From the NCBI RefSeq assembly GCF_032854445.1, contig NC_088299.1:4315001-4379000 (forward strand): a DNA stretch of 64,000 nucleotides. The letters are read 5' to 3'. Positions 56,813-64,000 of the stretch are shown one piece after another; position 1 is the first letter of the stretch, and each line of letters begins with the position of its first letter. Under the pieces are notes generated by a model. The model was not told the origin of the DNA. It made no database searches and saw only the letters and a program-made list of their open reading frames with translations. The stretch is from Liolophura sinensis. Lineage: Eukaryota; Mollusca; Polyplacophora; Chitonida; Chitonidae. The position numbers were made by a program, and so were the translations under genes.

Positions 56813-59800
56813 TTCTTATTTACTGGTTTGGGTCGGTGGTGAAGTCTACAAATCAACTTCACTGTTGACCGACGGGCATTAAACGGGGTGAAGTGAGGCC
56901 ATCGTGGTTAGCCAAAGATGTCACAAGGTGTTTTCGTCGGACGTTGGCGCTTGTGTGTGTCCGAGGGCGCTTCCATGGGCGAGTTATATTGGGCTGAGGA
57001 GTAGGTCGATCAGGAGCTGATAGGCCCACCGACTGACCGATCAGACGACCGGATTTGACCATTAGGCGTTTACCTCCTTCCGCTGCCTGGCGTTTGAGGG
57101 CTTTTTTGACGGGGGTCCCTCAGAAAATGTCTCTCGCGCCATCCACTGCACTTTGCAAGAGGACGTCCTTCGGTATTGCCTAGCTTTGTCAACAGCCCAG
57201 GCCCTCCTTCTGAGCCCAGTGCTTTAAGGAGACTCCCTAGCACGTTGTATTCGCGCTCCCGGAAAGACAGGAAATCCACTTCCACCAGCCTGGTTGCAAT
57301 TTTCGTAATGTAGGGCTGTTGAGCGTCCGCCATCGTGATGGTCAGCCTTTAAGCGGCAGCGGGTTACAGGAGAGGTAAGCCCCGTCATTGGCGAAAGTGA
57401 AGCGTTACTATCACTTTCCCACCTTCAAATGGTACAGGGCCGCCGGCGTCGTCCCTAATATGGATTTCGATCGTGGCGAAATGCTTCTGCACTGGAATGT
57501 ACTCGATGTGCGTGAAGGTCTCTGTGATGTGGTCTCCGTACGACCCACGGGGCGGGACGAGGCGAAGCAGTGGGTCTAACGTATCCCCCACTACGCGGGG
57601 TTCGGTGATATCCGAGTACACGTACAGCCCGGGGATGGTGTTTTGCAGGTGATATGAATCCAAAAGAATCACATCTGCTGGGCCATTCAGGACGCCGTCA
57701 TCGGTAATGCTCATAACCTTTATTAATCGTGGGCTAAAGCTCACGGCTTGTGAGGATTTAGAGTCCAGCGTATACTTTTGTTTAGGATACTGTCATACCC
57801 CAAAGCGATCTGATCTGCCACTGGTTTAACCAAGCCATTGGGGTTCTTCCTCAATTGGATGTTCAGAGCCTGTGCAAAAATGGTGGGTGTAGGGTAATCT
57901 CCTTCCCGCAGGAATGTCTTGTGGGTACAATATTGCCGAAACACACCAAACCAGACCTCGTTGCGGCCTACATTGTACAACAATCGCGGGTACTTCCGCC
58001 AGTCCACATTCCCACTCGCCAAATTCTGTTGGTGGAACTGTGTGGTGTAATGCGTCAACGTATTCCTTGGAAAAGTCGAGCGAGCTATTTGTGGGTAGCG
58101 TCATATAAAACATGCTGTTCACAGGACGTCCCGTTGAGCGACTAACCTTACTCTTTCAGGAGACGGAGTTTTAATAAGGGTTCCAGCGCTGTGGTAGGAC
58201 AATGCCAGGCGTGGAATGTAAGCCCGGGGGTAGTGGAGGGAGTATGTGTCTTCTTCCTCTTCTGCGACTCCGTTGGTTTCTATAACATGCGTGGAGCGGG
58301 ACAAAGGCTGCGAGACGTCCTGGGGCGAAAGTTATGGAACGTTCGGGGACGTCGGGGCGTCCCCGGTAAAGTCATTGTCGCAGAGTCCTCACCGGTGGAA
58401 GCTTGCGCCGTTTCTCCCCCTGGCGGTTTACTCTTTTGTGTTGTGACCCACGTGGGTTCTAGCGGTGTTATTTGTGGTGGTGTTGGTGGTGGTGGTTGTG
58501 GGATGATCGTGAGAGGAGGTGGTGCTCCTCGTTGCTGGTATTGATCTTGAATGTCAGGTAGCGTTGCAGGACGTGTTGGTATTGTTAGATCTTGTCTTCA
58601 TTGGACAAGGCTCTGTTTCTTTCTAATTTGCCTTCCATGTCTCCATCCAACGTGTTTAAAGCTTTGACGGTAGATGGGATCAGTTAAGGTGATTTCATGC
58701 CTTGAATCAATCTCTCTAACGGCCGCGGTTTGACAACTTTTTGATATGTGCTATGTCTCGATCTAGCGACCACGGAACAATCGACCGAGGACAGAGGCCC
58801 CAAGGGGGCGACGATGTAGACTAACAAGGCACGAATAAGCCTGCCTTTGTGTACAATGGGATGTGGCGGGACACTCTTTTTCACGAGCGTGCGCAGCCAT
58901 CTTACCGCCGCAACCGTGCCTTCTGAGACGGAGTGGGGGGAAGGTTCTCATTTCACACATTTTAGCACATTCTTAGCAACGGATAAACGCTGATTCGGGT
59001 TCACGAAGTATCTTACATTGGATTTTAGGATCACAAGGAGTTTCAACAAAGGGGCGAAGTTGTACACTGACCGGGCCTGTGAGGTGTGGGAGGGTTTTAT
59101 GTCTTTGGCACACGTACTAGGCTTTGTCCTGAAAAACATACGCCCGCAAATGAAGATGATCGGGCGTGGTTTGCATAAAATCCACTAGCAAATACCCATA
59201 CGGAGCAGAGGTGCCACCTGTAAAGGTCTTTTGCACATATTGGGTCTTACCCGGCATCATTTGCTTGTCTATGGCCGAGATCTGGTAGGTATCTCTGGGT
59301 TTTTTGAACAGCATCAAATAATGAACGTTTAAGCTTATGGTGCGATGGTCTTTGCTCTTGTTGAACAGATTCTTTGTTACTCTGGGTTTATTGGTGTAGT
59401 CTTTGCCGAAACAGGCCCATTGTTACTCTGGTTTTACTGGTGTAGTATGGCGAACCAGGTACATCATGGCATACGATCTGTCTGGTCTCTCGTCTTTACG
59501 ACATACGTTACAAGTGCTCGTGGTCATGGTAACAAGTACCTCGTGTCTTACAGACATCGGCATGACAATATCCGTTTACTGTAGTGAGGCACCAATATGG
59601 AAATGTCAGTATTGGCATTACCATAATACAAGGAGACACCGTCTTGATGTTATGCATACTCTTTACAACGCATGCGCCAATCCCTACGTTGGCTTCACAC
59701 CACTGTAACCACTAGCACAATTTGTACGGAAATCTTGAACAAATAATAAGCATCTCCGAAGAAATTCAATTTGACTATTTCAACATCGACATTAATTAAA

Positions 59801-62800
59801 TCTTCCTCAGAAGAATTGTGCCAAGTGAAGCACGTTTTATCTATGTATACATGTATACAGCAGGCTCAAAGAAAAGCATAAAACATGTCTAATAAGGTTA
59901 AGCCTAGTAAGGAACTTTAATGGTGTTGTTGTAGTGTCAGTGGGACAGATTTGGCAGAGTATACAGTGACAAATGGCTTACTGTGTAAAGTTTAATATGA
60001 CAGAACAGGCGGCATCAGGTAACACTTGATTGTCATTTGCGTGGACCTGGGTCCGGTCAACCTAAGACCTTAAAAAAGAGGAAGTTGTAGCTTTCCCTTC
60101 AGCGTTAAGGGCGTAGTGCATTTACTGGTTGACCCAGTATAATGGCTCGGGCGGGGCAGCTTACTTGCCTTCGGTAAGTCGTCTCAGTAAAGCAGCACTA
60201 GATAATAGAGAGGTGGAAATCCGTCCTGCAACAAGGAGGCACATTACATACACTCTAAGGACTCCTTCGTTGTCATATGACTGAAAAATTGTTAAGTACG
60301 ACGTTAAACCTTAAGCACGCACTCACTCACTCGCTCAATTACGTGGATAATAAACATAAAAAAATGTCAGTAATAATAATTTAACAGCAGATTACAGTTT
60401 TGTTAAAATAAGATAATTTATATGACGACATATGCATGCAACTTGGATAAACATGCATGTTTCTGCCTTTAAAGTTAGAAATTGCGTGTAGGGCGGATTC
60501 ATGTGAACAGCATTCGAGAGTTGTCTATGATATCGTTGTCGGAAGTCAGTATTCTGTACGCTATGCATTGCTAATTCATAAGAGGTCTTCATATTAATTA
60601 TCTTTCACAAAATATCAGCACATGTTTAATCGTTCAAATCTGGTAATATGATTTCTAAAATCCATGAAACGGGTTGCATTTTGCAAACTTGAAATTTATT
60701 TTAACACTATAAATAAAGCAGGAAAGAATCTATCATGTACTGATTTGATTAGCAAATATGGATTTTTTGGCCAGAATCTTCGGTACAGACGGCTAAACAT
60801 GCCCCTCAGTCCCGCTTTGATTGCAACTGTTCATATATGCACATCTTTTCAGGGCAAATCCCCCTATGGATCAACGGAAGCATGTACAGAAATGGACCTG
60901 GGATATTTGAGGTCGGTGACAGCCAGTACAACCACTGGTTTGATGGCCTGGCTATTTTGCACAAGTTTGAAATTTCCGAGGGGAAGGTACAATACCGCAG
61001 TAAATATGTCAGAAGTGAAGCGTACCAAAAAAGCAAGGCCGCGAACAGAATAGTCATGAGTGAATTCGGTACAACGGGCTACCCGGACCCCTGCAAAAAC
61101 ATCTTCCAAAGGTATATGCCTGGGTTATACTCCATGCCTTCAAATGTACATGTATTTAATATAAAGCTTATACACTCCAAAAGTTATTCTGTTAAATTTA
61201 ACATAAAGTCTATTATCTGAGTGATGCTACAATGTATTCTGTTATTTTCACACAGTATTCTGTCACGTTCAACATAATATCTTGTCTCACAGAATTATGT
61301 TGAATTAATAGAATATTTGTGTCATATTTAACAGAATAATCTGCTGCAATAGCAGAATACATTCTAGGATCACGCAGACAACAGACTTTCTGTTAAATTT
61401 AACAGAATATTATTTTGAGAGTAGGAGTTACAAAGATACTTGTATCATTTTCATTCACCAGGTTACTCGATGTGTTGGATGTTAAGGTGAACCCAATCCT
61501 AACCACGAATGCGTGTTTAGTCCCGGCCTTGGACTGGGAATTTTTTAGATTTCACCGCTTTCATTGTGTGAGGAGCCCTGGTAGTGACAAGCGGTCAATG
61601 TCGCACGAGTGGCCCTTGCAGTTTAACCATGGCATTCCGGTTGGTGGTTTAACCATGGCATTTCGGTTGGTTTTATAACCATGGCATTCCGGCTGGTAGT
61701 TTAACCATGGCATTCCGGTTGGTGGTTTAACCATGGCATTCCGGTTGGTGGTTTAACCGTGGCATTCCGGTTGGTGGTTTAATCATGGCATTCCGGCTGG
61801 TAGTTTAATCATGGCATTCCGGTTGGTGGTTTAACCATGGCATTCCAGTAGGTGGTTTAACCATGGCATTCCGGCTGGTAGTTTAATCATGGCATTCCGG
61901 TTGGTGGTTTAACCATGGCATTCCAGTAGGTGGTTTAACCATGGCATTCTGGTTGGTGGTTTAACCATGGCATTCCGGTTGGTAGTTTAACCATGGCATT
62001 CCGGCTGGTAGTTTAACCATGGCATTCCGGTTGGTGGTTTAACCATGGCATTCCGGTTGGTAGTTTAATCATGGCATTCTGGTTGGTGGTTTAACCATGG
62101 CATTCCGGTTGGTAGTTTAATCATGGCATTCCGGTTGGTGGTTTAACCATGGCATTCTGGTTGGTGGTTTAACCATGGCATTCCGGTTGGTGGTTTAACC
62201 ATGGCATCCCGGTTGGTAGTTTAACCATGCCATTCCAGTTTGTGGTTTAACCATGACATTCCGGTTGGTAGTTTAATCATGGCATTCCGGTTGGTGGTTT
62301 AACCATGGCATTCTGGTTGGTGGTTTAACCATGGCATTCCGGTTGGTGGTTTAACCATGGCATCCCGGTTGGTAGTTTAACCATGCCATTCCAGTTTGTG
62401 GTTTAACCATGGCATTCCGGTTGGTGTGGTAGTTTCACCATGGCATACCGGTTGGTAGTTTAACAATGGCATTCCGGTTGGTGGTTTAACCATGGCATTC
62501 CGGTTGGTGGTTTAACCATGGCATCCCGGTTGGTAGTTTAACCATGCCATTCCAGTTTGTGGTTTAACCATGGCATTCCGGTTGGTGTGGTAGTTTCACC
62601 ATGGCATACCGGTTGGTAGTTTAACAATGGCATTCCGGTTGGTGGTTTAACCATGGCATGCCGGTTTCCTCAACCCATAAAACTGACCTTCACCTTTAAG
62701 ATAAACAGTCTACAGTATGGAATTAACAATAATCAATCAACCATTCTGGACTACACGTATAGTATATAATAACGCAATACATGGTCACGATAATAAAACG

Positions 62801-63862
62801 CAATTACGTAACGTACGAAGATAAACATTATATATATATAGGTCTATAATATGAACAAGATTTGATCTATCGTCGCACGTGTATAATCACGGGTAAGATC
62901 TGAAATCATTCTCGGTGGCGTTTATCAATTTTGGTTTTAATATAAGGGTTTGGATCATGCTAACAGGATGTTAACGTGGTTTCAATCTCCGCCGAAAAGT
63001 GACAACACAGTGGTCACTGTGACACCGTGCTCGGATTACGTGTACACATCCACTGAGAAAAACGTCATTCACAAGGTTGATCCGACAACGCTGGATACCG
63101 TCAGTGGCGTGAGTAACACATTTCAAGTACCGATACACTCTAAAAACAATAATGTTAGATGAAACGTAAATTTATGTTTTCTGGTAAATTTTGACATAAT
63201 TTTATGCTTTCTGTTAAATTTAACGTTATTTTACGTTTTCTGCGTGCTACCAGAATATATTATGTCCGTCGGTTGTACTTCCATACTGGAACAATATAAT
63301 ACCCCAACACATCAACGGAAGCATTCTCTTAGAATAACAGAACAAATATGTCGTACGTGTATACTCAACAAAAATATAAACACACGAAGCAATTTTATAT
63401 TGTTTTCGCTTATTATTAAGTAACGTGTTAACGGCAACAATTGAGAAAATGTTTTCATTATCAATTGTGGCCTCAATTTCCACCAGATTTGCACATTTTA
63501 GGGTAACAATCCAAGGGCTATGGCAGCGTGAAAACAGAGTGGTCGGCAATTGAAAAAATCTAAAAACAATTAAACCAAAGTATTTTACGCATAGTTTCAA
63601 GTTATTTCCATTTTTTCTTTTGGTTTCCTTTCACTTTAAAGTAAGAAAGAAATAAAAACAGCAAGCATACCTCATTCATGTATTATTCTATGCAGTTATA
63701 ACAGCTGTCCACTCTTTTTCAAGCATAACATAGAGCAGTTTGTGGTAGTTGACGTGGCAACGGCTCACTTTCTCCGGGAACCAGACGGGACGATGCACAA
63801 TGTGGGCAAGTCTTACAAGGGAACCCCCAAATACAGCTTTGTTAAGATCCCAGTCCCTGCAG
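54719..63862 (+). CDS. Carotenoid oxygenase B, RPE65/BCO family (5' part: exons 1-4, continues past window)
   Basis: Tandem paralogue of the gene ending at 51462. Exons seen: 54719-54779, 60853-61111, 62967-63108, 63724-63862, with lengths 61, 259, 142 and 139, identical to exons 1-4 of copy A and with the same phases. Both proteins start MESLYM. Exon 2 has GSMYRNGPG, HWFDGLAILH and [15 protein letters not shown]; exon 4 has DVATAH, giving the first iron-ligand histidine. Exon 2 proteins of A and B differ at roughly 40% of positions by eye, so the duplication is not recent. Intron 1 is about 6 kb and carries an antisense virus-like relic plus SINEs; intron 2 carries a 26-bp minisatellite. The remaining three iron ligands should lie right of the window. 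Exon 3 ends GGC|GTGAGT; exon 4 follows TTTTTCAAG. No break is visible, so it is probably functional. Confidence 0.9.
55066..55126 (-). mobile_element. SINE family R1, short 3' fragment
   Basis: GAATATTTCATTTATACGGC and GCGTTATGGTGGGAGGAAAA match the complement of the 3' domain. It lies in intron 1 of oxygenase B. Confidence 0.6.
55590..55860. other. GC-rich stretch with CRE-like palindrome in intron 1 of oxygenase B
   Basis: G-rich DNA unlike its AT-rich flanks. It includes TGACGTCA at 55816-55823 and further GACGTCA-type and GACGTCAT words nearby. It lies close to the virus-like relic and may be its non-coding flank or an enhancer. Neither is shown. Confidence 0.3.
56157..56900 (-). pseudogene. 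Decayed virus-like-element gene, F54H12.2-like protein fragment, split by a SINE
   Basis: The minus strand holds a fragment with DTYLDLVNTYLYVRVKVV followed by QVDVSINDKLISASTMYTSR. From memory this resembles the F54H12.2-like group of invertebrate predicted proteins, often tied to large virus-like DNA elements. Reading stays recognisable on both sides of a SINE at 56533-56809. There is a frame break at an A/T run near 56477-56485, an in-frame stop upstream of the SINE site, and the 3' side ends after about 90 codons. The gene is dead. A capsid-type role is only inferred from such elements. Confidence 0.6.
56533..56809 (+). mobile_element. SINE family R1, full-length, with perfect 12-bp target duplication
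   Basis: Nearly identical to the copy at 32004-32272, with a long A tail. Duplication TCCTTCTTATTT at 56521-56532 and 56810-56821. It interrupts the F54H12.2-like relic, so it inserted after that element arrived. Confidence 0.93.
57070..57333 (-). pseudogene. Short open frame in the virus-like relic, unidentified
   Basis: An 87-codon open frame on the minus strand starts MADAQQPYITKIATRLVEVD, lies just downstream of the longer relic gene, and shares its orientation and higher GC. I do not recognise a domain. It could be a small element gene or its remnant; the second half is Arg/Gly/Pro-rich and may be out of frame. Confidence 0.35.
57385..58122 (-). pseudogene. Virus-like-element structural-type gene, two frameshifts
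   Basis: Three overlapping minus-strand frames read as successive parts of one protein of about 245 residues. The N-terminal part starts at 58122 (MNSMFYMTLPTNSSLDF, then FGEWECGLAEV); the middle part spans roughly 57990-57750 (LLYNVGRNEVWF); the C-terminal part is 57744-57385 (LYVYSDITEPRVVGDTL, then VPFEGGKVIVTLHFR). The frame changes near 57985 and near 57750, so the copy is broken. From memory such proteins occur in many invertebrate genomes beside F54H12.2-like genes in Polinton/Maverick-like elements. The ending TIEIHIRDD..GKVIVTLHF suggests a beta-rich structural protein, which is inference. Confidence 0.65.
58119..58304 (-). pseudogene. Short frame upstream of the structural-type relic gene
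   Basis: Sixty-one codons on the minus strand, with an acidic EEEEDTYSLHYPR segment, abut the start of the gene at 58122. It shares orientation and composition with the relic. I do not recognise it. Confidence 0.25.
59117..59340 (-). pseudogene. Another coding fragment of the virus-like relic
   Basis: A 66-codon minus-strand frame contains DTYQISAIDKQMMPGKTQY and GGTSAPYGYLLVDFMQTTPD. From memory this is a conserved patch of proteins encoded in the same element type. Upstream sequence decays into other frames, and the downstream 58400-59100 stretch is degraded and unassigned. It supports a relic reaching from about 56.1 to 59.3 kb. Confidence 0.5.
60040..60340 (+). mobile_element. SINE-like family R4, head replaced or diverged
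   Basis: Shares AGCTTACTTGCCTTCGGTAA, GTGGAAATCCGTCCTGCAAC, TCATATGACTGAAAAATTGT and a (CACT)n end with 45610-45978. The first 60 bases resemble family R3 instead. It lies in intron 1 of oxygenase B. Confidence 0.7.
61165..61415. repeat. Cluster of palindromic TTCTGTTAAATTTAAC words
   Basis: TTCTGTTAAATTTAACAGAA occurs near 61389-61408, and related words ATTCTGTTAAATTTAACATA, ATATTTAACAGAATAATC and GTATTCTGTTATTTTC recur in both orientations. A related cluster lies at about 63135-63255. Both flank the minisatellite. Confidence 0.6.
61455..62740 (+). repeat. R2-type repeat expanded internally by a 26-bp minisatellite
   Basis: The 5' part (CTTGGACTGGGAATTTTTTA, then GTGTGAGGAGCCCTGG) and the 3' part (CCGGTTTCCTCAACCCATAA, then an ATCAATCAACC end) match other R2 copies. 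Between them, at 61611-62662, lie about 40 units of GGTTGGTGGTTTAACCATGG plus CATTCC. Unit variants include TAGTTTAATCATGG and CCAGTTTGTGG, and higher-order blocks recur. It lies in intron 2 of oxygenase B. Confidence 0.9.
63130..63260. repeat. Second cluster of TTCTGTTAAATTTAAC-type words
   Basis: TTTCTGGTAAATTTTGAC and TTTCTGTTAAATTTAACG alternate with TTTATGTTTT and TTTACGTTTT. It lies in intron 3 of oxygenase B, about 20 bp after exon 3. Confidence 0.5.
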
Positions 63863-64000
63863 GTAAGTCGTTTGGGGGAACTAAGCTTGTCTGTTGCTCA
63901 ATTGCTCTTTCAGGAACCGGTTCGGACGACGTACAGTGTCAGAGAGTCCTCCCAGATGAGGGACAAAAAATCAGATATTCTCCACAACTCAACATTAATT

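Noticed and set aside
58191-58544. 117-codon Gly-rich frame on +
   Set aside because: Antisense to the virus-like relic and fits no family.
60664-61053. 129-codon frame on + at the start of oxygenase B exon 2
   Set aside because: It is out of frame with the oxygenase exon; the true frame begins at the acceptor before 60853.
61611-62662. CRISPR array
   Set aside because: Units of 26 bp adjoin each other with no unique spacers, and the host is a eukaryote.

Overview
The window is nuclear DNA of an animal. Genes are split into short exons (33 to 260 bp) with GT..AG introns of 0.2 to 6 kb, intergenic DNA is AT-rich, and short interspersed repeats are dense. The tRNA-headed SINEs with a common 3' end near TATAAGTGAAATATTC, and the many ACATGTA words, recall mollusc or other lophotrochozoan genomes. 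That taxonomic call is inference, not proof.

Layout. (1) 168-12228, + strand: the last 11 coding exons of DIS3L2, a 3'-5' exoribonuclease; its 5' part lies left of the window. (2) 14138-20783, + strand: a complete ten-exon deoxyribonucleoside kinase of the TK2/dNK family, behind a compact promoter with three inverted CCAAT boxes and an E2F-like site. (3) 24901-30238, - strand: a complete six-exon SFT2D3-type Golgi membrane protein, tail-to-tail with the kinase. (4) 31055-51462, + strand: a complete 11-exon carotenoid cleavage oxygenase of the RPE65/BCO family with all four iron-binding histidines, head-to-head with SFT2D3 across about 0.8 kb. (5) 54719 to beyond the right edge, + strand: a second oxygenase of the same family. 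Its first four coding exons are visible and have exactly the lengths of those of copy one, so the two are tandem paralogues.

All splice phases were followed by hand. The kinase (251 aa), SFT2D3 (208 aa) and first oxygenase (511 aa) close to whole numbers of codons, and the DIS3L2 part reads as 389 codons plus stop.

Intron 1 of the second oxygenase holds, in antisense, a GC-richer decayed relic of a large virus-like element (Polinton/Maverick type, an inference), itself hit by a young SINE with a perfect 12-bp target duplication. Other introns hold a 1,035-bp inverted-repeat transposon with a 5-bp duplication, a 515-bp foldback, two MITE-like families, four SINE-like families and several satellites. 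The most unusual structure is in intron 9 of the first oxygenase. The pyrimidine-rich 3' splice site of exon 10 is preceded by a tandem array of about 14 near-copies of itself, in a stretch open in the exon's frame, so alternative acceptors could add short Cys-rich in-frame segments.

The genes do not form a pathway, apart from the two oxygenases, which probably share carotenoid or retinoid metabolism.
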